NCBI GenBank assembly: GCA_035446985.1
Contig: DAOTGG010000040.1
Coordinates: 1-10,227, forward strand
Source of the DNA: JAQUSX01 sp035446985
GTDB taxonomy: Bacteria > Bacillota > Clostridia > Christensenellales > CAG-314
DNA length: 10,227 nt
Reading direction: 5' to 3'
Under the pieces are notes generated by a model. The model searched no databases and was not told the origin of the DNA. It was given only the letters and a program-made list of their open reading frames with translations. Shown piece by piece: positions 1 to 6,216 of this stretch. The first letter of the stretch is position 1; each line of letters opens with the position of its first letter. The translations under genes and the position numbers were made by a program.

Positions 1-1035
<1,035 letters not shown>

Positions 1036-1149
1036 TTTTTTATTAGATCCTTTCGATACTCATAAAATTATTTTTAACTTTTGCGTTATTGCAGTTTTAA
1101 TGCTATTAACACTACGTTTAATATTTTACTCTTTCTTTAATATTGATAA

Positions 1150-1169
1150 TATGCAGTTGTCAATGTTCC
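1150..1169 (-). other. 23S leader motif resembling a Firmicutes 16S-23S spacer element
   Basis: The minus strand reads GGAACATTGACAACTGCATA. It closely resembles the TTGAAAACTGnATA block that commonly lies upstream of 23S genes in Bacillota rRNA spacers, a region associated with antitermination and processing. Its TTGACA could also be a second -35, but no good -10 lies 16-18 bp downstream. The resemblance is from memory of such spacers and was not computed. Confidence 0.45.
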
Positions 1170-1175
1170 GTTTCC

Positions 1176-1197
1176 TCGGCGTCAGCCGAATTTTTTT
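1176..1197 (+). terminator. small hairpin plus T-tract in the 23S leader, opposite strand
   Basis: TCGGC-GTCA-GCCGA, one A, then seven T form a minimal intrinsic terminator reading rightward, antisense to the 23S leader. The stem is only 5 bp. It could stop antisense transcripts leaving the rRNA gene before they reach feoA, or it may simply be a processing hairpin in the rRNA leader. Confidence 0.4.
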
Positions 1198-1225
1198 GCC
1201 GCCGGTTTCGCCCGACAGCCTTAAC

Positions 1226-1254
1226 ATAATAACATTCCCATAAGCTTATGTCAA
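1226..1254 (-). promoter_or_regulatory. sigma-70 type promoter driving the 23S rRNA gene
   Basis: On the minus strand a perfect -35 TTGACA (1254-1249) is followed by a 17-bp spacer and a -10 TATTAT (1231-1226), predicting a start near 1219. This leaves a leader of about 185 nt before the mature 23S 5' end. The spacer and -35 also contain the 12-bp palindrome CATAAGCTTATG (1239-1250). A promoter this strong directly ahead of 23S indicates transcription independent of a 16S gene. Confidence 0.8.
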
Positions 1255-1341
1255 GGATTTTTCAACACTTTTTTTATCTTTTTTTTAACTTTTTTTACCG
1301 CTCTTTTTTACGGTATTTAAAAGAAAAAAGCCGCTATTTGA

Positions 1342-1370
1342 TTGACATTAGTCGCATCTTCCCGCATAAT
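1342..1370 (+). promoter_or_regulatory. feoA-feoB promoter
   Basis: A perfect -35 TTGACA (1342-1347), 17-bp spacer and -10 CATAAT (1365-1370) predict a start near 1377, 42 nt ahead of the feoA ATG. It is back to back with the 23S promoter: the two -35 boxes are about 90 bp apart and point away from each other. Confidence 0.85.
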
Positions 1371-1376
1371 TGAATA

Positions 1377-1394
1377 TGTTAGTTGTGTCTAACA
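1377..1394 (+). promoter_or_regulatory. candidate DtxR/MntR/IdeR-type operator over the feo start point
   Basis: TGTTAG-TTGTGT-CTAACA is an 18-bp palindrome with perfect 6-bp arms, starting at the predicted transcription start. The TTAG...CTAA arms match the half-site style of DtxR-family metal repressors. A repressor here would block promoter clearance when iron or manganese is plentiful, which suits ferrous-iron uptake genes. The palindrome and its position are seen. The regulator is inferred and no regulator gene is in the window. Confidence 0.6.
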
Positions 1395-1418
1395 AATTCA
1401 TTGAGAGGTAACGCTTAA

Positions 1419-1697
1419 ATGTCAAATACCCAAATGACTACATTGGATAAAATCAGTGTCGGTTGCGATTGTAGCATTGTATCGCTGGCTTTGTCAAGCG
1501 AAATTAAGGCACGTTTTTCAGAAATGGGATTAGTTTTTTCAACTATCGTACATATAAAGAAAAAAGCCCCTTTAGGCGACCCTATCGAGATAAAAATACG
1601 CAACTACACCCTTTGTCTAAGAGCTACTGAAGCCGAACATATATACGTTATGCCGCTAGAGTGCGAACCGCGACTTAATTGCGAAACATCGCGATAA
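1419..1697 (+). CDS. feoA: FeoA-family ferrous iron transport accessory protein
   Basis: This 92-residue protein belongs to the FeoA family, small cytoplasmic SH3-like proteins that assist the FeoB ferrous-iron permease. The family pattern is clear: LDKISVGCDC near the N terminus, then ARFSEMGLVFSTIVHI, then APLGDPIEIKI, and finally LCLRATEAEHIYV, which corresponds to the usual 'LSLRxxEAxxI' end. It is slightly longer than the common 75-80 residues because of a C-terminal tail holding two cysteines (ECEPRLNCETSR). The ATG at 1419 has a good ribosome binding site, GAGAGGT (1403-1409), nine bases upstream. It is first in an operon with feoB, 126 bp downstream, with no terminator seen between. 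Expression probably depends on metal through the palindrome overlapping the start point. Confidence 0.95.
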   Translation: MSNTQMTTLDKISVGCDCSIVSLALSSEIKARFSEMGLVFSTIVHIKKKAPLGDPIEIKIRNYTLCLRATEAEHIYVMPLECEPRLNCETSR

Positions 1698-1823
1698 ATA
1701 GTTTTAAAAATCGCTATATCTATATATAAGGTTTTTTAATAACAAAAATTTATAAATAAAAAAAGGAAAAATACACCCTTATTATACGACATATAATGTA
1801 AAGGAAATAAAAAATAAAGCGTT

Positions 1824-3797
1824 ATGAAGACAGACAAAAAAAATATTACAAAAACTATCGCCCTTGCGGGCAATCCCAATAGCGGCAAAACGACGCTGTT
1901 CAATTTGCTCACGGGCAGTAACCAGCATATAGGAAACTGGGCGGGCGTAACCGTCGAACGAAAAGAAGGTCGGCTCACCTACGACCAGTCAGTCCGCGTG
2001 GTGGATTTGCCGGGCATTTATTCGCTATCGCCGCTGTCCGTAGACGAGCAGGTCGCGTATAAATATCTTACCGAAGAAAAACCCGACCTTATTATAAATA
2101 TCGTGGACGCCACAAACCTTGAGCGCAACCTGTTTTTGACCACGCAGCTACTTGAACTCGGCTGCGATATGGTTGTCGCTCTTAATATGAAAGACGAATT
2201 GGAAAGTCAAGGTAAAAAAATAGACGTTGAAAAACTTACGGAATTTTACGGCGTAAAATTTTTCTCAATTTCCGCAAGCAAAAACAGCGGCATTGACGAG
2301 CTAATTAAATACGGACTGAGTAAAAATATATCTAAGCCGAAACCCTTGAAAATAAACAAAACTTCCCGTGACGAAATCGCCGCGGAAAGATATACGGCAA
2401 TCAGTAAAACCGTATGCGCCGTTTTGACGGACATTCACGCTAAAATAACCAAAAGTGAAAAAGATAAAAATTTATCCGTATCGGACAAAATTGATAAAAT
2501 CGTCACTAATAAATGGCTTGCTTTCCCTATCTTCGCCGTTATTATGACGCTTATTTTTTACGTCAGTATAGATGGGCTGGGCGGTTTTCTTTCGGATTTG
2601 CTTAACGAGCATTTCTTCCCGTGGCTTTCAGACGCCACACGCAACGCAATGAGCGGTTTGCCGTTTTGGCTCAGTTCGCTCGTCGTAGACGGTATTATGA
2701 GGGGCGTGCTTTCCGTTGTCGGTTTCGTGCCTCAAATAATGCTGCTGTTTGGATTTATTTCAGTACTGGAAGCGTCGGGCTATATGGCGCGCGTAGCGTT
2801 TATTATGGACAGGCTATTTAACAAAATCGGTTTGAACGGAAAATCTTTTGTCGCTATCATTATAGGATGCGGCTGTTCCGTACCCGCCATTATGTCCGCG
2901 CGCACGATAAAAAATATTAACGAGCGAAACTCCACTATTACCCTCGCTCCGCTTATGCCGTGCAGCGCAAAACTAGCATTGTTCAGTTTTTTCACCACAG
3001 CGGTTTTCGGCGGTAACGGTATTGTAGCCGTTTCGCTTTATTTTGTAAGTATAATATGTATTATTATCGGCGGTCTGCTGTTAAAAATTTTTAACCGCAA
3101 AAAAGTCGATGTCGGCGATACCTTTATTATGGAATTACCCGTTTACCGCGTGCCGCAAGCTAAGAACGTTTTGCGCGAAATGTGGGAAAAAGGCAAGGCT
3201 TTTATCGTAAAGGCAGGGACGGTGATTTTTGTCGCTTCAGTTATTCTGTGGTTCCTGCAATCCTTCGATTTTCGCCTGATAATGGTCACGTCGGACAAAA
3301 GCATTTTGGCGGCGATAGGACGGCTTATCGCGCCTCTATTCGCTCCTTTGGGTTGGGGTGAATGGCAATTCGCCGTGGCTACTTTGACGGGACTCGCGGC
3401 AAAAGAAACGGTCGTATCAACCTTACAAATACTGTATGGCGGCGCGCAAATATCGACGGTAATTTCGCCCTTAGCGGCTTACAGTTTTTTGACTTTCAAC
3501 CTTTTAGCTGCGCCTTGTATAGCCGCCATTTCCACGTCTTTCAAAGAACAAGGCAAAGCGAAATACGGCTGGTTTTCGATTGTTTTCCAAATATCGCTGG
3601 CTTACATTGTGTCGCTTGCGATATACCAAATCGGCAGATTGGCTACCGACTATTCAGCAAATTTTTGGACTTTTGTAATTACAGCCGCCATTATCGCTCT
3701 CCTCTATATAAGCGTAAGATTTTTGGCGAAGAAAAAGGGCTGCAACTACGAATGTCACCATTGCCCCAAAAGCGATACCTGCCGCAAGAAAAGATAA
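1824..3797 (+). CDS. feoB: FeoB ferrous iron permease with N-terminal GTPase domain
   Basis: This 657-residue inner-membrane protein imports Fe(II). The N-terminal G domain is complete: G1 GNPNSGKT (16-23), switch I Thr43 in WAGVTVERKEG, G3 DLPG (61-64), G4 NMKD (121-124) and G5 SASKNSG (150-156). A helical linker follows to about residue 225. The membrane part then carries the two Cys-containing gate segments, GCGCSVPAIMSARTI and PLMPCSAKLALF, and AAKETVVSTLQILYG. The C terminus is basic and Cys-rich, C-x3-C-x2-C-x5-C before RKKR, and faces the cytoplasm if topology is standard. The length is at the short end for FeoB. An in-frame TAA at 1815 leaves ATG 1824 as the only sensible start, although the nearest Shine-Dalgarno-like AAGGAAA (1801-1807) sits unusually far upstream. 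It is the second gene of the feo operon. Confidence 0.97.
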   Translation: MKTDKKNITKTIALAGNPNSGKTTLFNLLTGSNQHIGNWAGVTVERKEGRLTYDQSVRVVDLPGIYSLSPLSVDEQVAYKYLTEEKPDLIINIVDATNLERNLFLTTQLLELGCDMVVALNMKDELESQGKKIDVEKLTEFYGVKFFSISASKNSGIDELIKYGLSKNISKPKPLKINKTSRDEIAAERYTAISKTVCAVLTDIHAKITKSEKDKNLSVSDKIDKIVTNKWLAFPIFAVIMTLIFYVSIDGLGGFLSDLLNEHFFPWLSDATRNAMSGLPFWLSSLVVDGIMRGVLSVVGFVPQIMLLFGFISVLEASGYMARVAFIMDRLFNKIGLNGKSFVAIIIGCGCSVPAIMSARTIKNINERNSTITLAPLMPCSAKLALFSFFTTAVFGGNGIVAVSLYFVSIICIIIGGLLLKIFNRKKVDVGDTFIMELPVYRVPQAKNVLREMWEKGKAFIVKAGTVIFVASVILWFLQSFDFRLIMVTSDKSILAAIGRLIAPLFAPLGWGEWQFAVATLTGLAAKETVVSTLQILYGGAQISTVISPLAAYSFLTFNLLAAPCIAAISTSFKEQGKAKYGWFSIVFQISLAYIVSLAIYQIGRLATDYSANFWTFVITAAIIALLYISVRFLAKKKGCNYECHHCPKSDTCRKKR

Positions 3798-3849
3798 ATA
3801 AATCTTATCAGGTAAATCTAATTAAAAAAATATATGAATACAAAAAAAC

Positions 3850-3882
3850 AAAATCCGCGGTGGTTATCCACGGGATTTTTTT
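3850..3882. terminator. two-way intrinsic terminator between feoB and the CPBP gene
   Basis: AAAATCC(G)CG(G)TGG-TTAT-CCACG-GGATTTT forms a 12-bp stem with two single-base bulges. It is followed by T's on the plus strand and preceded by A's, so it works in both directions. It lies between the convergent feoB and the minus-strand membrane protein gene, 27 bp past the latter's stop. Confidence 0.85.
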
Positions 3883-3908
3883 ACTAGATTTATTTGTTTC
3901 TAATTTAA

Positions 3909-4625
3909 TTATAATCCAAGAAATGACTGATAAAGTTCTGGTGAAATGGAAGTTATTAAAATCTGCGCTACGGTAGCGAGATTAATAACAAAGTGTCCTA
4001 TCATCAACGGCAACGGATTGCGTTTTTTGTAATAAATGACACACATCAAAACCGCAAGCGGCAAAAACGAAAGTAAACGATAGGCGATATATCGCCACTC
4101 AAATATTACGGGGATAAAACTGTGCTGAAAAGCGTAAAAGAAAGACGGCACTATAATTGCCAGCCATTTGTTTTTTATTTGATTTACTCCCGCGCCAAGA
4201 TACAGTCCGTCTTCCGCAAGTGTTGTTGTTATAGGCAGCAAAAAACAGTTAAAAACGGCTAAACCAATCGGAATGGGTTCTATCATCATCACAGCCATAT
4301 AAGGAAACTTTTGATAACACAAAAAACCCGCAAGAAACATTCCGCCCATGCCGACTACAAAAATAACAAAGATCATTAATATTATTTGATTAAAAGACGT
4401 TTTGCCTTTTTCGTAACCTATCAGCTGTTTATACGTAATGCCGCCAGATTTGCAAACGATTAACAGAATCGCCAGCGTTACAATATTTACAGCTACAACA
4501 ACGCACGACCACCATTTGCTCAGGCTTTCAATCGGCGTATCAAAAATAAGTGAAATTAAATCGAACGAAATTAGAAAAAGAATACATCTAAGACCCATTA
4601 GCAAACTATATTTTTTGTTTATCAA
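3909..4625 (-). CDS. CPBP (Abi) family membrane protein, divergent active site
   Basis: This 238-residue, very hydrophobic protein has about seven predicted membrane segments. The C-terminal half follows the CPBP intramembrane protease pattern (Rce1/Abi-like): motif 1 at AEDGLYLG (137-144), motif 2 ending at FQH168, and motif 3 HFVIN (211-215, HxxxN). Motif 1 is normally EExxxR but here reads E138-D139 with Leu at the Arg position, and motif 2 has Tyr164 in place of Phe. The two metal-binding histidines and Asn215 remain. It may be a diverged protease or a non-catalytic scaffold. Start: TTG at 4625, supported by a strong AGGAG eight bases upstream (4634-4638). The first in-frame ATG is nine codons later and lacks such a site. 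CPBP proteins act in peptide maturation, bacteriocin self-immunity and prenyl-protein processing, but no bacteriocin gene is visible nearby. I saw no convincing promoter. Confidence 0.75.
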   Translation of the reverse strand: MINKKYSLLMGLRCILFLISFDLISLIFDTPIESLSKWWSCVVVAVNIVTLAILLIVCKSGGITYKQLIGYEKGKTSFNQIILMIFVIFVVGMGGMFLAGFLCYQKFPYMAVMMIEPIPIGLAVFNCFLLPITTTLAEDGLYLGAGVNQIKNKWLAIIVPSFFYAFQHSFIPVIFEWRYIAYRLLSFLPLAVLMCVIYYKKRNPLPLMIGHFVINLATVAQILITSISPELYQSFLGL

Positions 4626-4856
4626 GGTGAACTCTCCTTAGATCAATAGTTTTTGTTGCAGAAAAAAGCAACTTTTATTTTTTAGTTTCAATATTTAATT
4701 TCCAACGGTTAGTGTATCATAAAAATCTGAGCCTATCAATTAAACGATTATATTTTCATAAAGTAGAGCGTCACAGCCGACCGAACGCAACTTAAATAAA
4801 TCGAGGGCATAGTAAAAAAACAAAAATAAAAGAGACACAATTTAATGTCTATTTCG

Positions 4857-4878
4857 TGGTGGAAGTATGGTAGGCTCG
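4857..4878 (-). pseudogene. 3'-end remnant of a tRNA-Ile copy
   Basis: The minus strand reads CGAGCCTACCATACTTCCACCA, against CGAGCCTACTCACTTCCACCA in the intact tRNA. Only part of the T arm, the 3' acceptor strand and the CCA remain, with changes that spoil pairing. The rest of the tRNA is absent. Confidence 0.75.
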
Positions 4879-4901
4879 TAAGGAGCAAATAATTTTAAAA
4901 T

Positions 4902-4980
4902 TAAACGATATAGCGACGGAATAGCGAGACTTTATTTTATAAAGTCGAGCGTCACAACCGACCGAGCGCAATAAAATAAT
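4902..4980. repeat. palindromic element, candidate dispersed repeat
   Basis: A perfect 8-bp inverted repeat, GACTTTAT-TTT-ATAAAGTC (4928-4946), is flanked on the left by a short direct repeat of ATAGCGA (4910-4916 and 4921-4927) and on the right by the GC-richer GAGCGTCACAACCGACCGAG. The right part recurs in copy A (about 4758-4802) without the left arm. It has no reading frame. The GC-rich block and palindrome in otherwise AT-rich DNA suggest a small repeat family, but only the two tandem copies can be seen here. Confidence 0.4.
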
Positions 4981-4994
4981 ATCGAGGTCAGTAG

Positions 4995-5037
4995 TAAAAA
5001 ACAAAAAAATAAAAGAGACATAATTTAATGTCTCTTT
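4995..5037 (-). terminator. intrinsic terminator of the tRNA-Ala/tRNA-Ile unit
   Basis: On the minus strand, immediately after the CCA end of tRNA-Ile, AAAGAGACAT-TAAATT-ATGTCTCTTT forms a 10-bp perfect stem (5037-5012), followed by TATTTTTTTGTTTTTT. This is a textbook end for the tRNA transcript. The same element in repeat copy A (about 4831-4854) has lost several pairs. Confidence 0.9.
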
Positions 5038-5039
5038 CG

Positions 5040-5116
5040 TGGTGGAAGTGAGTAGGCTCGAACTACCGACCTCGCGCTTATCAGGCGCGTGCTCTAACCA
5101 ACTGAGCTACACTTCC
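5040..5116 (-). tRNA. tRNA-Ile (anticodon GAU), CCA encoded
   Basis: The 77-nt cloverleaf on the minus strand is intact. The acceptor GGAAGTG pairs perfectly with CACTTCC. The D stem is GCTC/GAGC. The anticodon arm is CGCGC-CTGATAA-GCGCG, giving anticodon GAU for AUC/AUU codons. The T arm is GGTAG-TTCGAGC-CTACT. Discriminator A is followed by encoded CCA. It is the second gene after tRNA-Ala on the same strand and ends at a strong terminator three bases past CCA. Confidence 0.97.
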
Positions 5117-5137
5117 GTATTATTAACATCTTTGCTT

Positions 5138-5206
5138 AACTACCAACCAATTGCGCGCGCCTGAGTGGGCAGGCACAGTGCTCTAACCTTACTCCGCTAC
5201 ACTTCC
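5138..5206 (-). pseudogene. decayed tRNA-Ile copy lacking its 3' part
   Basis: The minus strand starts GGAAGTGTAGCGGAGTAAGG and continues TTAGAGCAC, matching the 5' half of the intact tRNA-Ile including five bases of 5' flank (TACGG). The D stem is destroyed (GCTC became GCGG). The anticodon arm is replaced by GCCTG-CCCACT-CAGGC, with a six-base loop and no GAU. A GGTAGTT remnant of the T arm ends the similarity at 5138. The T-loop and 3' acceptor strand are missing, so it cannot fold as a tRNA. Confidence 0.8.
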
Positions 5207-5217
5207 GTATTAAAATT

Positions 5218-5241
5218 CTCTAGCCATACTCCGCTACTTCC
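5218..5241 (-). pseudogene. short, further eroded tRNA-Ile 5' remnant
   Basis: The minus strand reads GGAAGTAGCGGAGTATGG then CTAGAG. It keeps the altered GCGGAGTA found in the neighbouring decayed copy rather than the GCTCAGTT of the functional gene. It therefore seems to descend from, or have been converted by, that decayed copy. A further two bases of the acceptor/D junction are deleted. Confidence 0.6.
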
Positions 5242-5290
5242 ATATATATAAGATTATGTATTAGAGTTTTGCGACAAGCCGTGTTATTTT

Positions 5291-5320
5291 TTGTGCCCAC
5301 ACCTGTTGGTGCAGGCACAA
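5291..5320. other. stable hairpin downstream of tRNA-Ala
   Basis: TTGTGCC-CA-CACC-TGTT-GGTG-CA-GGCACAA gives 11 pairs around one 2x2 internal mismatch, with a 4-base loop. On the minus strand it begins eight bases after the tRNA-Ala CCA but is followed by A's, not U's, so it is a poor terminator for the tRNAs. On the plus strand it is followed by AATTATTTTT. It may be a processing or transcript-stabilising structure between the two tRNAs. It shares the 9-mer GCAGGCACA with the decayed tRNA at 5169-5177. Confidence 0.6.
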
Positions 5321-5328
5321 ATTATTTT

Positions 5329-5404
5329 TGGTGGAGATGAGCGGGATCGAACCGCTGACCCCCTGCTTGCAAGGCAGGTGCTCTCCCAGCTGAGCTACAC
5401 CCCC
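5329..5404 (-). tRNA. tRNA-Ala (anticodon UGC), CCA encoded
   Basis: The 76-nt cloverleaf is complete. The acceptor GGGGGTG pairs with CATCTCC and includes the G3:U70 pair that identifies alanine tRNA. The D stem is GCTC/GAGC. The anticodon arm is CCTGC-CTTGCAA-GCAGG with anticodon UGC. The T arm is AGCGG-TTCGATC-CCGCT. Discriminator A is followed by encoded CCA. It is first in the minus-strand tRNA unit, 24 nt after the -10 box, with tRNA-Ile 212 bp further on. Confidence 0.98.
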
Positions 5405-5428
5405 GAAAAACGCTTGTCACGCTCGTAT

Positions 5429-5457
5429 ATATTAGCATTATTAAAAAATTATGTCAA
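5429..5457 (-). promoter_or_regulatory. promoter of the tRNA-Ala/tRNA-Ile unit
   Basis: The minus strand has a perfect -35 TTGACA (5457-5452), a 17-bp spacer and a -10 TAATAT (5434-5429), giving a start near 5422, about 18 nt ahead of tRNA-Ala. It is arranged back to back with the methyltransferase promoter. Confidence 0.88.
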
Positions 5458-5462
5458 TTATT

Positions 5463-5493
5463 TTGTGGTAAATTTTTTAGAATATGCTACAAT
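5463..5493 (+). promoter_or_regulatory. extended -10 promoter firing at the methyltransferase start codon
   Basis: TG-C-TACAAT (TG at 5485-5486, -10 at 5488-5493) is an extended -10. The best -35 is the weak TTGTGG (5463-5468) at 19 bp. The predicted start, 7 bases past the -10, falls on A5500 of the ATG. This implies a leaderless message. Confidence 0.6.
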
Positions 5494-5499
5494 TAGTTT

Positions 5500-6216
5500 A
5501 TGAAAACGTATCAGAAAAACAACGAATTTAGTTACGCTCTAGGGGCGTTCCCGACGTTCGAGCTTGTCAAAAACCGTCCCGACAAAACCACGTCGATTAT
5601 TCGCCATGAAAAGCTAACCATAAATGAAAGTATTGAAAAGCTTTTTGCGCTCGCTGAAAGTAATTCCATTCCGATAGAAACCAATTCGCGCTTGTGTGAA
5701 AAGCTAAGCCCGAAAGAAAATACCTTTCTTATAGGCGTTTTTTCAAAATACGAAATGACGCTTCAAAAAAACGAAAACCATATTATGCTGGTAAATCCGT
5801 CCGATATGGGCAACCTCGGCACTATACTTCGCGCTGCATTGGGATTCGGCATAAATAACGTTGCTGTTATTGGCGAGCATGCGGATTATTTTAATCCAAA
5901 GACCGTGCGCGCGTCAATGGGAAGTATTTTTTCGATGAACATTCAGGTATTTAACGATTTTTCCGATTACGCCGCTATTCACAAAAATTTCCCTTATCCT
6001 TTTATGCTTGGCGCAAAAACAAAATTGCAGCAGCTTAACGAAGCCAACAAGCCGTACGTTTTGATTTTTGGCAACGAAAGCTCTGGGCTGCCCGATAGTT
6101 ACTTAAATATCGGCACGCCTATCGTGATAGAGCACACGCAAAAAATAGACAGTTTAAATCTGCCTATCGCGGCTGCGCTGGCTATGTATCATTTTGACAA
6201 AATCAGTCGATATTGA
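5500..6216 (+). CDS. SpoU/TrmH-family RNA 2'-O-ribose methyltransferase
   Basis: This 238-residue SPOUT-fold enzyme is predicted to transfer a methyl group from S-adenosylmethionine to a ribose 2'-OH in rRNA or tRNA. The three SpoU motifs are in order: motif 1 NPSDMGNLGTILR (99-111) with Asn99 and catalytic-type Arg111, motif 2 IFGNESSGLP (189-198), and motif 3 DSLNLPIAAALAM (217-229). Residues 1-90 form a diverged N-terminal substrate-recognition domain. The target nucleotide cannot be told, and motif 3 is less typical than the usual SLNVSVA. An in-frame TAG at 5494 rules out an upstream start and the next Met is residue 86, so ATG 5500 is firm. No Shine-Dalgarno precedes it and the -10 box ends 6 bases before the ATG. 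It is divergent from the tRNA unit and 30 bp ahead of the next gene. Confidence 0.9.
   Translation: MKTYQKNNEFSYALGAFPTFELVKNRPDKTTSIIRHEKLTINESIEKLFALAESNSIPIETNSRLCEKLSPKENTFLIGVFSKYEMTLQKNENHIMLVNPSDMGNLGTILRAALGFGINNVAVIGEHADYFNPKTVRASMGSIFSMNIQVFNDFSDYAAIHKNFPYPFMLGAKTKLQQLNEANKPYVLIFGNESSGLPDSYLNIGTPIVIEHTQKIDSLNLPIAAALAMYHFDKISRY

Larger units (their letters stand above)
4738..5060. repeat. tandem direct repeat: tRNA-Ile 3' end plus its downstream flank, copied once
   Basis: Copy A (about 4738-4878) and copy B (about 4900-5060) are clearly homologous. Both run from AATTAAACGAT through GAGCGTCAC-A/G-CCGACCGA, an A-rich tract, the terminator stem region and the CCA end of tRNA-Ile to TAGGCTCG. 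Copy B continues into the intact tRNA, while copy A stops at TAGGCTCG. The offset is about 162 bp at the left and 181 bp at the right, because copy A lacks roughly 20 bp around the palindrome found in B. In copy A the terminator stem is broken by substitutions. From 4626 to 4737 there is only AT-rich leader of the CPBP gene. Confidence 0.85.

Noticed and set aside
1158..1163. Second TTGACA on the minus strand as an additional 23S promoter.
   Set aside because: No acceptable -10 lies at 16-18 bp (best are TTAAAG and ATTAAA), and the hexamer is part of the spacer-like motif. The promoter at 1226-1254 is much better.
1698..1823. Internal promoter for feoB using TATAAT at 1792-1797.
   Set aside because: No -35 of any quality lies at a proper distance and there is no TG extension. 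Read-through from the strong feoA promoter is sufficient.
3362..3976. A 204-codon plus-strand frame overlapping the end of feoB and the CPBP gene.
   Set aside because: It is out of frame with the unmistakable feoB, reads through the two-way terminator, and its product has no recognisable pattern.
4655..4680. GTTGC-A7-8-GCAAC hairpin followed by T's, read on the plus strand, as a terminator.
   Set aside because: The stem is only 5 bp, no plus-strand gene precedes it, and it falls in the leader of the minus-strand CPBP gene. Most likely chance in AT-rich DNA.
4738..5060. Short repeats around tRNA-Ile as a CRISPR array.
   Set aside because: There are only two copies, over 140 bp long and without regular short spacers, and they include tRNA and terminator sequence. 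This is a tandem duplication.
5291..5503. A 70-codon plus-strand frame spanning tRNA-Ala, containing GGDERDRTADPLLARQVLSQLSYTP.
   Set aside because: This is the familiar false translation across the antisense of a tRNA gene. The region is fully explained by tRNA-Ala and its promoter.
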